A stretch of 64,000 nt of DNA from assembly GCA_942491145.1 (NCBI GenBank), contig CALOBC010000017.1, positions 248,001 to 312,000 of the forward strand, in the 5' to 3' direction. The stretch's first letter is position 1, and each line of letters begins with the position of its first letter. Of the stretch, positions 53,866 to 62,986 are shown one piece after another. Origin of the DNA: CAXQUZ01 sp942491145 (GTDB lineage Bacteria > Myxococcota_A > UBA796 > UBA2385). The notes beneath the pieces are model-generated. The model saw nothing but the letters and a program-made list of their open reading frames with translations, had not been told where the DNA came from and did no database searches. The position numbers and the translations under genes are program-made.

Positions 53866-54642
53866 ATGGCGGTCACGATGGGCATTGCGGGGTGTGGTCA
53901 GTTGGTGTCCTGGCTGCGTCAGGACCCCAGTGTGCTGTTCATCACCGGGGCGGGCTTGTCGGCGGACTCCGGCATGCCGACCTACCGGGGGGTGGGCGGG
54001 CTGTACGAGGGCCGGGACGCCCAGAGCGGGGTGCCCATCGAGAAGGCCCTGTCCGGCGGCATGTTGAGGCGGGACCCTGACCTGTGTTGGCGCTACATTC
54101 GCCAGATTGGCGAAGCGTGCGCCGGGGCGTCGCCAAACCGGGGACACATGGTGATTGCGGCCTTGGAACGCGCGCTCTCGCGGGTGGTTGGGCTCACCCA
54201 GAACGTCGACGGACTGCACAGACTCGCGGGGTCCCAGGCCATGTTGGAGATCCACGGCGACCTCTCCACCGTGCGCTGCATGGCGGGCTGTGGGCACGTC
54301 GCGCCGGCGTCCACGGTCGGTCCAGGCCCCGGGGCACCCCGGTGTCCCTCGTGTGGCGCGGTGCTCCGGCCGGACGTGGTGCTCTTCGGCGAGATGCTGC
54401 CCACTCGGGTGGTGCGTCGCTATGAGGCCGAGCTGGCCCAGGGCTTCGATCTGGTGGTGAGTGTGGGCACCACTGCGGTGTTTCCGTACATTCGAGCGCC
54501 GGTGGAGCAAAGCGCCAGCCAGGGCCGGTGGACCGCCGAGATCAACCCGGGGGACAGCGAGGTGAGCCCGCTGGTGGACCTCCACATCCGGGCGGGGGCC
54601 GCCGCCACCTTCGATGAGGTCGGCCGGGCGCTGGGCCTGTGA
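53866..54642 (+). CDS. Sir2-family NAD-dependent protein deacylase
   Basis: A 258-residue sirtuin with GAGLSADSGMPTYRG (NAD loop), TQNVDGLH near 110-117, the catalytic His in EIHGDLSTVRC, a four-Cys zinc ribbon (RCMAGC...CPSCG) and the FGEMLP and GTTAVFPYIRAP segments. The Thr in GMPTYRG replaces the usual Phe. Removes acyl groups from lysines using NAD. Start ATG 53866 has GGTGGAG upstream. Divergent from the GT2 gene. Confidence 0.93.
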   Translation: MAVTMGIAGCGQLVSWLRQDPSVLFITGAGLSADSGMPTYRGVGGLYEGRDAQSGVPIEKALSGGMLRRDPDLCWRYIRQIGEACAGASPNRGHMVIAALERALSRVVGLTQNVDGLHRLAGSQAMLEIHGDLSTVRCMAGCGHVAPASTVGPGPGAPRCPSCGAVLRPDVVLFGEMLPTRVVRRYEAELAQGFDLVVSVGTTAVFPYIRAPVEQSASQGRWTAEINPGDSEVSPLVDLHIRAGAAATFDEVGRALGL

Positions 54643-54702
54643 ACCGACGGGGCAGGCACCGGGGACGGGCTATGGCCGCGGTCTCCCCGCGCTGGAGCGC
54701 CC

Positions 54703-55629
54703 ATGTGTGCCATGCCTGAGCCCCCCGCATCCGAGCCCGAGGCGGAAGCCTTCGGCACCCCCGAGGAAGCCGCCGTCCTGCGGGGACTGGTGCGGATGCT
54801 CGACCTGGAGCAGATCGAGGCCAACATCTTCCGTGGCCAGAGCCAAGATCTGGGCTGGGGGCAGGTCTTCGGTGGTCAGGTGCTCGGCCAAGCGCTGTCG
54901 GCGGCGGCCAAGACCGTCCCGGAGGGGCCGTCGGTGCACAGCTTGCACGCGTACTTCCTGCGGCTCGGGGATGTGCGGGCGCCCATCGTCTACATCGTCG
55001 ATCCCATCCGGGACGGGCGCAGCTTCCACACCCGCCGCGTCGTGGCCCACCAGCACGGCAAGGCCATCTTCAACCTGTCGGCGTCCTTTCATGTGCAGGA
55101 GCCGGGCCTCAGCCACCAGTGCCCCATGCCCATGGCGCCGGGGCCGGAGAGTCTCGTCAATGAGCGCACGCTGGCGCAGAAGGTGGCCCACGCGCTGCCC
55201 GAGGGTCTGCGACGTCGGGTCGGGGGGGCTTGGCCCATCGAGATCCGGCCGGTGGCCCCGGTGAGTGTGTCCACGCCGGCGCCCCGGGAACCCTCTCGCA
55301 ATGCCTGGTTTCGGGCGGCGGCACCCCTCGGGGACGATCCGGCGGTGCACCAGTACCTGCTCGCCTATGCCAGCGACTTTCACTTCCTGGCGACGGCCCT
55401 TCAGCCCCACGGCGTCGGTGTCTTCGCGGGAAAGATGCAGCTCGCCAGCATCGACCACGCCATGTGGTTCCATCGTCCGTTTCGGATGGACGAGTGGTTG
55501 CTGTACTCGGTGGAGAGCCCGACCTCGTCGGCGTCCCGCGGGCTGGTCCAAGGACGCTTCTTCACTCAGGACGGCAAGCTGGTCGCAAGCACCGTCCAGG
55601 AGGGGCTCATGAGGGAGCGCACCAGATGA
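54703..55629 (+). CDS. tesB: Acyl-CoA thioesterase II (TesB)
   Basis: A 308-residue protein of the double-hotdog TesB family: MLDLEQIEANIFRGQSQDLGWGQVFGGQVLGQAL, SVHSLHAYFLRLGD, then the second hotdog containing ASIDHAMWFHRPFRMDEWLLYSVESPTSSASRGLVQGRFFTQDGKLVASTVQEGLMR, which is the best conserved TesB region with the catalytic Asp. Length is typical. Hydrolyses medium and long acyl-CoAs. Start ATG 54703; a second ATG at 54712 is possible. Confidence 0.95.
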   Translation: MCAMPEPPASEPEAEAFGTPEEAAVLRGLVRMLDLEQIEANIFRGQSQDLGWGQVFGGQVLGQALSAAAKTVPEGPSVHSLHAYFLRLGDVRAPIVYIVDPIRDGRSFHTRRVVAHQHGKAIFNLSASFHVQEPGLSHQCPMPMAPGPESLVNERTLAQKVAHALPEGLRRRVGGAWPIEIRPVAPVSVSTPAPREPSRNAWFRAAAPLGDDPAVHQYLLAYASDFHFLATALQPHGVGVFAGKMQLASIDHAMWFHRPFRMDEWLLYSVESPTSSASRGLVQGRFFTQDGKLVASTVQEGLMRERTR

Positions 55630-55948
55630 TGCGTGCCACGAGGGCCATTCGTCGGTATGATGGGAGCGCCTGCCCGGTTCGTGTTTGTCAACGCTGCCCG
55701 GCCCCCGTGATCCGAATTTGGGATCAAGCTCTTGCGGTGGATGGCACGCCTCTATGGCGAGGATCCGTGAAACCGCGACCTGGAACCCCCCTACTATAGG
55801 TGGGGGCCCAGGCAAGTGTTAAAACGGCCATGGTGGGTTCCCCTTGGGTGAATGTCCAGTGTGACGCTCCTCAAGGGGTTTTCCTGCTTCAGGGGCGCGG
55901 TCTGGAACCGACGGGGCCCTGCGCTGTCCAGGCCGACAGGAGGTGAGG
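55630..55948. other. 319-bp spacer with a hairpin
   Basis: No gene seen. It contains a hairpin at 55786-55805: CCCCCCTA pairs with TAGG-T-GGGG around the loop CTA, with one bulged T. It lies about 160 bp after tesB and has no T-tract, so it is not a typical intrinsic terminator. The promoter for the downstream gene at 55949 should be here. Confidence 0.5.
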
Positions 55949-57001
55949 ATGCTGGCGATTGCTTGTGCACTGGCGGTGGCTGCGGCGGTGGCGGCACCGG
56001 TCGAAGAACTTGCTCAGGATGACGTGCTGGAAGCCCTTCCGGATGTCGAAGAGCTCGCGCCAGCGCCGGTTGAGGTGGTGGACCCGGCCGAGGTCTGGCG
56101 GACCATGGCCCCCGAGGTGCTGCTGGACCAGATCTTGGCGGCCATCGACCAGCGGGACTTTGCCGGCGCGATGGGCAGGCTCGACGTGCTCGAACAGACG
56201 GCGGGTGGCCCGCGCATCGACTACGAGAGAGGCCGTGTGTTGGAGCTTCAGGAGCAGTGGGACGCCGCACTGGCGGCCTATGAGCGGGCGGCGTTGGTGG
56301 TGGTGCCCGGTCCCCTCGAGAGCGACATCCAGTTCCGCAGTGCGCTGGTGCTGGACGATCTCGGTCGGTCTGCCGAGGCCCGCTCGGTGCTCAAGAAGCT
56401 GGCCAAGTCGTCGGCACTCGCCGATGGTGCCCACGCCGCGATTGACCTGGAGCTGGGCATCAGCGACATGCGCTGGGGCAAGACACGCCGGGGCAACCGA
56501 AAGATTGGTCGGGCGCTCACCGAGCTGGAAGGGGGCACCGACCACCCATGGATGCAGGCCCGGGCACGCCATGCGGTGCTGGCCGCGGCCTTGGAAGACG
56601 CCGCTGAGCTCGAGCTGGAGGGCAACAAGAAGGCGGCGCGCAACCTGGAGCGGCGGGCGCGGGCGATGAAAGACGCCGAGGCCCAGATCACCCGCATCGC
56701 CGAGCTTGGCGAGCTGGAGTACATCCTCGCGGGTCTGCGCGACCTCGGGGACGCCTACCTGCAGCTCCACGACGACTTTGTGGCGGCCCCGGCGCCCCGG
56801 CGCCTGACGGCGGACCAGGTGGGCTTTTACCGCGAACAAGTCGACAAGAAAGCCGCCGCACTGCCCCGCAAGGCCCTCGGCTTCTACGAGATGGGCCTGG
56901 ACCTGGCCGTGCGCCGGGGCTGGGAGGGTGAGCTGCTGGAAGACATCCGCAAGCGGCACATCCAAGTGCGGGCCGAGCTGGAGTCCGGCAGCGCGGGCTG
57001 A
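55949..57001 (+). CDS. Secreted TPR-like helical protein
   Basis: A 350-residue protein with a signal peptide (MLAIACALAVAAAVAAPVEEL) and a very strong AGGAGG 5 nt before the ATG. The mature part is helical with repeated pairs of about 34 residues (FAGAMGRLDVLEQTAGGPRIDYERGRVLELQEQWDAALAAYERAALV; SALVLDDLGRSAEARSVLKKLAK), consistent with TPR-type repeats. A Glu/Lys/Ala-rich helical stretch follows (about 200-260). Probably a periplasmic scaffold; convergent with the kinase gene. Confidence 0.75.
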   Translation: MLAIACALAVAAAVAAPVEELAQDDVLEALPDVEELAPAPVEVVDPAEVWRTMAPEVLLDQILAAIDQRDFAGAMGRLDVLEQTAGGPRIDYERGRVLELQEQWDAALAAYERAALVVVPGPLESDIQFRSALVLDDLGRSAEARSVLKKLAKSSALADGAHAAIDLELGISDMRWGKTRRGNRKIGRALTELEGGTDHPWMQARARHAVLAAALEDAAELELEGNKKAARNLERRARAMKDAEAQITRIAELGELEYILAGLRDLGDAYLQLHDDFVAAPAPRRLTADQVGFYREQVDKKAAALPRKALGFYEMGLDLAVRRGWEGELLEDIRKRHIQVRAELESGSAG

Positions 57002-57029
57002 AGCCCCAGGGTGTGGACAGGGACGGCGC

Positions 57030-58868
57030 TCAGGGCGTCGGCGCGGCGGTGCCCCAGGGCGATGCAGTGCTGGGGCTCGGAGCGGGCGCTGGCGGGGCCG
57101 AGGTGCCCCACGGGGACGGCTCGGACGGGGCTGGCTTGGGCGCGGCCGGTGTGGGTGTTGGGGGCGACGGCTTGGGCGGGGGTGCAGCCGGCACCGGCTG
57201 GGGTGCGGCGGGCACAGGCTTCGCCGCAGCGGGCACTGGCGTGGGGGCCGTGGGGGTCGTCTTTGGCGCAGCAGAGGGCGTCTTGGGGGCCGCGGGCTCC
57301 ACAGTCTCTGACGCCGCTGAAGGCGCTGGCACTGCAGGAGGCTCGGCCACTGCAGGGGGCTCGGCCACCGCAGGGGGCTCGGCCACCACAGGGGGCTCGG
57401 GCACCACAGGTGCCTGGACGGAGGCCGGGGCGGTGGGCACGGCGACCGGCGCGACTGGAGCCGGGACCGTCGCCGTGACCGGAGGGACCGGTGCACTGGG
57501 CGAGAGCGGCGGGGTGGGCGTGCCCATGCGCATCCAGAACAACAGCGCGGCGGCGGCGAGCGCCCCTCCAGCCACCAGCCAAGGCAGCAGCACGGGGCGG
57601 GAGTAGCGGCGCACCGGTGCCATGCGTCGGGTCAACAGCAGCTGAGTGCCCATCAGCAGCTCCGCCACGTCCTCGGGCGCTTCCACCACGCCGTTCACCA
57701 GACCGAGCTGCACGTCCAGATCCGGCCGCGACAGCGCCAGCCGGCACACCTGCAGCGCCTTGCGCAGCTCGCCCACGTCCCGAAAGCGGTTGTTGGGGTG
57801 CTTCTCCAGGCACCGCATCACCGTCCACTCCACCACCTCGGGCAGCCCGTGGTCCGGCTTGAGCGTCGAGAACGTCGGCGCCGGCTTGTTGATGTGGGCG
57901 ACCAGCACGCTCGCGCCCCGGATGTCCCCGTAGGGTGTGCGTCCCAACAGCATCCGGTACAGCAGGATTCCCAGCGCATAGATGTCGGTGCGTCCATCGA
58001 CACTCTCGCCCATGGCTTGCTCGGGGGCCATGTACCAGGGGGTGCCCAGCACCGTGTCGATGCCCGTGATGTCCGACTCGTCCTCCGCATCCTTCGCGAT
58101 GCCGAAGTCCACCAGACGAACCACCAAATCGGCCGTCTCGGCGCCCGCCAGGAAGACGTTGGCCGGCTTGAGGTCCCGGTGGATGATGCCTTGCTCGTGG
58201 GCCTCGGCCAGTGCCCGGGACAGCTGGTCGATGACGTCGATGGCCAAGTTGGGCGAGGGGGTGTGGTCGCGGAAGTGGTTCCGCAGGGTGATGCCCTCGA
58301 TGTACTCCATCACCAGAAACTGCATGTCACCGATCGAGCCGTGATCGTAGACCCGCACGGTGTTGGGGTGGGACAGGCGCGCCAGTGCGGCAGCTTCGCG
58401 CTCGAAGCGACGCTGGAGCTCGGTGATGTCGGCAGATCCTTCCCGGGGAATCAGCAGCTTCACCGCGACCTGGCGGCTGAGCGTCGGCTGCACACCCCGG
58501 TAGACCCGGCTCATGCCGCTGCGTGCGATGAGCTCGGTCAGCCGGTAGCGGCCTTCCAGCTCCAGTCCGATGTAGGGGTCACGGTTTGGGGCGGGAAGGA
58601 CTGCGGGCTCCGGGAGGACCACAGGCTCGGGAACCACGACAGGCTCGGGAACGACCACAGGCTCGGGAAGGACCACAGGCTCGGGAAGGACCACCGGCTC
58701 AGGAAGGACCACCGGCTCAGGAAGGACCACCGGTTCGGGCAGGGGCACAGGCGCGGATGCCCGGCGAACATGGACTGCATCGGGTGCGGCGGTGGCATCG
58801 CCCGGATCGACGGCGCCCATCATCGGGAATCCGGGGGGGCTGACCCGCGATGGGCTGTCCGATGACAT
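57030..58868 (-). CDS. Ser/Thr protein kinase with membrane anchor and proline-rich extracytoplasmic tail
   Basis: A 612-residue kinase. N-terminal PEPVV(L/V) repeats (about 44-90) precede a Hanks-type domain at about 103-370: glycine loop IARSGMSRVYRG (variant), AVKLLIP Lys, HRDLKPANV, VDFGIAKD, MAPEQAMGESVDGRTDIYALG and CLEKHPNNRF. One membrane helix (LLPWLVAGGALAAAALLFW) is followed by a 150-residue Pro/Ala tail with APSAA, PVVAEPPAV and SPWGT repeats. Such kinases are typical of Myxococcota signalling. Start ATG 58868 has GAGG upstream. The ligand for the tail is unknown. Confidence 0.9.
   Translation of the reverse strand: MSSDSPSRVSPPGFPMMGAVDPGDATAAPDAVHVRRASAPVPLPEPVVLPEPVVLPEPVVLPEPVVLPEPVVVPEPVVVPEPVVLPEPAVLPAPNRDPYIGLELEGRYRLTELIARSGMSRVYRGVQPTLSRQVAVKLLIPREGSADITELQRRFEREAAALARLSHPNTVRVYDHGSIGDMQFLVMEYIEGITLRNHFRDHTPSPNLAIDVIDQLSRALAEAHEQGIIHRDLKPANVFLAGAETADLVVRLVDFGIAKDAEDESDITGIDTVLGTPWYMAPEQAMGESVDGRTDIYALGILLYRMLLGRTPYGDIRGASVLVAHINKPAPTFSTLKPDHGLPEVVEWTVMRCLEKHPNNRFRDVGELRKALQVCRLALSRPDLDVQLGLVNGVVEAPEDVAELLMGTQLLLTRRMAPVRRYSRPVLLPWLVAGGALAAAALLFWMRMGTPTPPLSPSAPVPPVTATVPAPVAPVAVPTAPASVQAPVVPEPPVVAEPPAVAEPPAVAEPPAVPAPSAASETVEPAAPKTPSAAPKTTPTAPTPVPAAAKPVPAAPQPVPAAPPPKPSPPTPTPAAPKPAPSEPSPWGTSAPPAPAPSPSTASPWGTAAPTP
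58608..58745. repeat. 18-bp repeats coding (PEPVVL)n in the kinase N-terminus
   Basis: About eight tandem copies of an 18-bp unit related to GGCTCAGGAAGGACCACC encode PEPVVL/PEPVVV. A slippage-prone array similar in amino acid style to TonB-type Pro-Glu spacers; it likely makes an extended linker. Confidence 0.8.
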
Positions 58869-59154
58869 GGTGGGTTCCTCGGCATCGCGGCCTGGACGGT
58901 CCGAAGGGGGGGCAAGGAGTGGGGCACACATGGCCCGCACGATGTCACGGGTGGTGGGCATCCGGGCACCCCCCGCTGCCGTGGCCGATGGGCACACCGG
59001 TTCACGATTGCGCGGAAGGCAGCAGGTGGTCAAGCGAGACGGTGGATAGCAACCAAGACGCCCTCGGCCACCGCCCACTGTCAGAGAATTGCCAGCGTGG
59101 ATGCCGCCGGCGCCACGATCGGACGGGCGCGGTTCGGGCCCCGTCCGCCGTCGT

Positions 59155-59760
59155 CTACTGGGGCTTGTGGGCTTGCCCGCTGCGCAGCGGAAACGCACCC
59201 CACTGGGGACCATGCCACCGGGCTTCTTCGATGGCAAAGCCGGCGGCGTGCAGCAGTGGCTCCGGGTCCCGGTTGAGGTGACAACCGCCTGCCAGCCGGC
59301 ACCACAGCGGATTGAGCAGCTGTTGCAGTCCCGCCATCGGCCCCCATGGGCTCTGGACATGCTCCACAAAGTGCACGGTGCCCCCCGGCCGGAGCACCCG
59401 CCACAGCTCGGCCGCCGCCCGCTCGGGCTCGGGAATGGTGCACATCACCCACGTCACGACGGCGGAGTCGAAGCTGTGGTCGGCGAAGGGCAAGGCCTCG
59501 GCCCCGGCTTGGTGCAGAGTAATGGGCACCCCCGCAGCGTCGGCGCGGATCTGGGCGCGGCGCAGCATATGGGGGTCCGGCTCGATGCCCACAACACTGT
59601 CCACATCGGCATAGTGGGCAAAGTTGGCGCCCGTGCCCACACCCAGCTCCAGCACAGCGCCCCGGGCCGCTTTCACCGTGCGAGGTCGCAGCCGCTGGAG
59701 CGGGGCCATGGCCAGGTCCAAGGTTGCGGCGAGCAGGGGATGGCCGTCAGGATTGCGCAT
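59155..59760 (-). CDS. Class I SAM-dependent methyltransferase
   Basis: A 201-residue methyltransferase: GAVLELGVGTGANFAHY (SAM loop), VVGIEPDPHMLRRA, ALPFADHSFDSAVVTWVMCTIPEPERAAAELWRVLRPGGTVHFVEH. The sequence order is that of the UbiE/METTL7-like group. Start ATG 59760 has AGGAGGG upstream; a longer frame to 59874 overlaps the divergent gene region. Substrate unknown. Confidence 0.85.
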   Translation of the reverse strand: MRNPDGHPLLAATLDLAMAPLQRLRPRTVKAARGAVLELGVGTGANFAHYADVDSVVGIEPDPHMLRRAQIRADAAGVPITLHQAGAEALPFADHSFDSAVVTWVMCTIPEPERAAAELWRVLRPGGTVHFVEHVQSPWGPMAGLQQLLNPLWCRLAGGCHLNRDPEPLLHAAGFAIEEARWHGPQWGAFPLRSGQAHKPQ

Positions 59761-59851
59761 GCTCCCTCCTATCCGACCCCTTGCCCCATCCGGGGTGCCC
59801 ATGTCAGTCATGGGCTCGGCCAGTCCAACCTCCCCTTCCCCCAGGTCCCCC

Positions 59852-60391
59852 ATGGCAACCCCCTTCCTCGACATCCTCCAGACCTACTTTGCCGGCGAGC
59901 GTGCCACCGGCTTTGGCATCGCCTTGCCCTTGGGCCTCGTGCTGATGGGCCTTGCTGGGCTGCACTGGCAAGGGGAGGTCGGTGCGTGGCGGTGGAGCCT
60001 GGCAGCGCCCGCGGGGGTGCTGGGCCTCGGGTGTGTCGCGGTCGGACTGGGCCTGGGACTCAAGACGCCCGGGCAGGTTGCCGAGCTGGTGTCGTTGCTG
60101 GACCAAGATCCGGTCCAGATGCTGGCCATCGAGCTGCCCCGCATGGCCAAGGTCAACGCCAATTGGCCCATCCTCGTGTGGATGTGGGTGGTGCTACTGG
60201 TCTCCGGCTTGGGGCTGAGGATGGGCATTCCCAGGGACTGGGCCCACGGCTTGGGCCTCTCGCTGATGTTTATCGGCGCCACGGGCTTCCTCATTGACAG
60301 CTTCGCGGAGCGCCGGGCGCTGATCTACACCGCGGGGCTGCATGCCCTCGCCCGGGAGCACGGTGTTGCTGTCCCCGGTGCCAGCGACTGA
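59852..60391 (+). CDS. Small integral membrane protein of unknown function
   Basis: A 179-residue protein with four hydrophobic segments (IALPLGLVLMGLAGLHW; LAAPAGVLGLGCVAVGLGLGL; ILVWMWVVLLVSGLGLRMG; GLGLSLMFIGATGFLIDSFAERRALIY). Divergent from the methyltransferase gene with the ATGs 92 bp apart and near its end convergent with the permease gene. No family recognised. Confidence 0.65.
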   Translation: MATPFLDILQTYFAGERATGFGIALPLGLVLMGLAGLHWQGEVGAWRWSLAAPAGVLGLGCVAVGLGLGLKTPGQVAELVSLLDQDPVQMLAIELPRMAKVNANWPILVWMWVVLLVSGLGLRMGIPRDWAHGLGLSLMFIGATGFLIDSFAERRALIYTAGLHALAREHGVAVPGASD

Positions 60392-60432
60392 GCGCCCTCC
60401 CAGTGGGCATTGTCGGCGTGTTGTGCCAGTGC

Positions 60433-61749
60433 CTACTCTGAGCGCAGGGCATCCACCGGCGCCACCTCGACCGCACGCCGTGCAGGCAGCTGGCCGGCCA
60501 CCAAGCCCGCCAGTGCCAGAATGGCGATGGATACGCCGATCACGTCCATGGACACGCGGGGGTCACCCAGCACCTCGTGGTCGGTCCCCACGACCGCGCG
60601 CGCCAGCTCCAGTCCGCCCAGGCCCACCACCAGCCCGGCCACGCCGGCGAGGGCGCACAACAACAGCGCTTCCATCAAGATCATGCGCCGAATGTCGGCG
60701 GGGGTGGCCCCGAGTGCCCGCCTCAACCCGAGCTCCACCATACGCTCCCGCACCGACACCAACATCACATTCGACACGCCAAAGGCCCCCGCCAAGATGG
60801 TGAGACTGCCTACCAGCAGGACGAAGTAGCGAATCCCGCGAAAGGTCGCTTGGATGCGGCGAAACTCCTGGCCGCCGTTGCGGGACCCGATGGCCGGCGC
60901 ATCGTCGGGGTGAACGCCGTGCCGCAGCTGGAGCACTCCCCGAATGTCGTCTTCCACGTCCACCGCCGAGACTTCAGCGACCGCACTCGCCGCCAGCCAA
61001 TTCACCCGGTCCCCCATGTGAAACACCTGCTGCAGCGTGGGCAGGGGCACATGCACGGTCGACTCTGCCCGCTCGCCCTCGTCCCCGGGCAGGGGTGACC
61101 GGAAGGTGCCCGCGATGGTGAACCACACCCCATCCACTTCGATGGGCTGGCCGATGGCGGAGGCGGGGTCGAGCTTGGGAAAGAGCTGTTCCACGACTTC
61201 TTGGCCAATGACGGCCACCTTGCGCCGCTGCTGCAGATCGAGCGGGTTGAGCCAGCGCCCGGCCGTGATCTGCATGGGCTGCACCTTTCGGTAGTCGGGC
61301 TCGTCCCCTGCGACCTGGTACTCGCCCTCTTCTTGGCCGTGGCGCACGAGGCTGCGGTAGCGCCACCCCCCGAGCTGGCTGCGGCCCACCACAACCTCCA
61401 GCCCCGGGACGTTCTCGCGGATTGCGTCCACGTCGCTGGACCGGTAGTTCACCTCGCGACCGGGCTGGCGTCCCTCAAACGGCATCGACGTGGTGCGGCC
61501 CCAGAACCACACCGCGTTGCTGGCCCGTCGACCGAGCTTGCGCTGCACCCCGACCTCGAGGCCGTTGCCGAAGCCGGCCATCAGCAGCATCATCGCCATG
61601 CCCCAGAACACCCCGCTGGCGGTCAGGATGCTGCGCAGCTTGTTGCGGGACAGCGTGCGCAGCAGCTCGCCGAGGGACTCTTGGAGGGCCTCGATGACCG
61701 GAGAGCCCGCGCTGGCAGAGGACTCGGTCGTGGGGGGAGACTCAGCCAT
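60433..61749 (-). CDS. MacB/LolE-like ABC transporter permease 1
   Basis: A 438-residue permease of the FtsX-like type: cytoplasmic N-terminus, helix 1 (LTASGVFWGMAMMLLMAGFGNGL), a large periplasmic MacB-type domain and three C-terminal helices. The FtsX-family signatures are SNVMLVSVRERMVELGLRRALGATPADIRRMILMEALL. Works with the second permease and ATPase; its start overlaps the stop of the second permease gene by 8 nt. Substrate unknown: could be peptides, lipoproteins or antimicrobials. Confidence 0.9.
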   Translation of the reverse strand: MAESPPTTESSASAGSPVIEALQESLGELLRTLSRNKLRSILTASGVFWGMAMMLLMAGFGNGLEVGVQRKLGRRASNAVWFWGRTTSMPFEGRQPGREVNYRSSDVDAIRENVPGLEVVVGRSQLGGWRYRSLVRHGQEEGEYQVAGDEPDYRKVQPMQITAGRWLNPLDLQQRRKVAVIGQEVVEQLFPKLDPASAIGQPIEVDGVWFTIAGTFRSPLPGDEGERAESTVHVPLPTLQQVFHMGDRVNWLAASAVAEVSAVDVEDDIRGVLQLRHGVHPDDAPAIGSRNGGQEFRRIQATFRGIRYFVLLVGSLTILAGAFGVSNVMLVSVRERMVELGLRRALGATPADIRRMILMEALLLCALAGVAGLVVGLGGLELARAVVGTDHEVLGDPRVSMDVIGVSIAILALAGLVAGQLPARRAVEVAPVDALRSE

Positions 61750-62986
61750 CTCGGAGCGCCACGATGGGCTGGACCCGGGCGGCTTGCCAGGCGGGCACCA
61801 GCGATGCCACCAGACCGCCGATGCTCAGGGCCACCACGGCCTGAATTGCGACATCGGGGGCGACGCTGGGGTCGCGGATGTAGTCGTTGTCCGGCAACCA
61901 CAGCGCCAGCGCCTGGACCATGCCCAGACCGGCGACCAGCCCGATGCACCCGGCCGTCAGCGTCAGCGCGAGGCCCTGCACCGCCACCATTCGCACGATG
62001 TCCCAGCGGGTGGCCCCCAATGCCTTGCGCAGCCCGAGCTCCCGGGTGCGCTCACGAACACTGATGAGCAGGATGTTCCCGACGGCCACGACGCTGGTGA
62101 GGACGGTGCCCAGGCCCACCGCCCAAGTGAAGCTGCGCAACCAGCCGAAGACTTGTTGCACATCGGCAAAGCGGAGCATGTTGTTGCGCACCCGCAGCGC
62201 CCGGCCGTCCGTGGGGGAGAAGCCGTGTCGTTCCGACAGCGCGGTCCTCAAGCCGGTCTCGGCCATGGCGGCTTGTTCGGCGTCGTGCTCGTCCACCGTG
62301 AACATGAGCATGTCGACGTGGTCGGCGCCGCCCCAGACCACCCGCGCCGTGGTGATGGGCAGGTAGACCATCTGTTCTTCCGACGCGCCGCCCACGTCCT
62401 CAAAGACGCCCACAACGGTGAAGTTGACGCCATTGATGGCGATGAGCTCGCCCAGCGGTGCGGAGAACGGGTCGTCACTGGGCCAGAAGAAGGTGGCCAC
62501 GGCCCGTCCAATCACCGCGACCTTGCGGTGGTGGTCGAGGTCGCGCTGGATGAGGTAGCGGCCGCTCCGCACGAGGGTCTGTTCGATGAGCTGGTGTTCT
62601 GGGGAGACTGTGCGCAGGGAGAAGCTGCTGGTGCGCGACCCCACCCGAATCACGGTTGTGCCGGGCAGCATGAAGCGGGCTGTGGTGGCGATGCTCTGGG
62701 GCAGGTCCTGGGCGGTGTGTACGTCGGCGTCGGTGAGCTGGATGCGACGGCCGCGCTGGGTGCCGGCCCCGAGGGCGCTGACCCGCCCAGGGTAGACCCA
62801 CAGGCTGTTGATGGCGTCGTCGCGGTAGCCCCAGCGCATGCTGTTCTCGAGGCCGGTGCCCGCCGCCAGCAGCAAGATCAACATGAAGATGCCCCAGGCC
62901 ACGGTCGCCCCGGTGACGAGCGTGCGCATCGGCTGGCGCCACCAGGACCGCACAATCTCGGCCCATCCCTCGGCGAGGCCCATCAT
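61742..62986 (-). CDS. MacB/LolC-like ABC transporter permease 2
   Basis: A 414-residue permease similar in plan to permease 1: helix 1 (LVTGATVAWGIFMLILLLAAGTGL), periplasmic domain, then TVLTSVVAVGNILLISVRERTRELGLRKALGATRWDIVRMVAVQGLALTL, the FtsX signature. The two permeases are probably a heterodimer from gene duplication. Overlaps the ATPase gene stop at its 5' end by 4 nt. Confidence 0.9.
   Translation of the reverse strand: MMGLAEGWAEIVRSWWRQPMRTLVTGATVAWGIFMLILLLAAGTGLENSMRWGYRDDAINSLWVYPGRVSALGAGTQRGRRIQLTDADVHTAQDLPQSIATTARFMLPGTTVIRVGSRTSSFSLRTVSPEHQLIEQTLVRSGRYLIQRDLDHHRKVAVIGRAVATFFWPSDDPFSAPLGELIAINGVNFTVVGVFEDVGGASEEQMVYLPITTARVVWGGADHVDMLMFTVDEHDAEQAAMAETGLRTALSERHGFSPTDGRALRVRNNMLRFADVQQVFGWLRSFTWAVGLGTVLTSVVAVGNILLISVRERTRELGLRKALGATRWDIVRMVAVQGLALTLTAGCIGLVAGLGMVQALALWLPDNDYIRDPSVAPDVAIQAVVALSIGGLVASLVPAWQAARVQPIVALRDG

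Noticed and set aside
55786..55805. Hairpin considered as a tesB terminator
   Set aside because: Too far from the stop and without a T-tract; kept only as a structural note.
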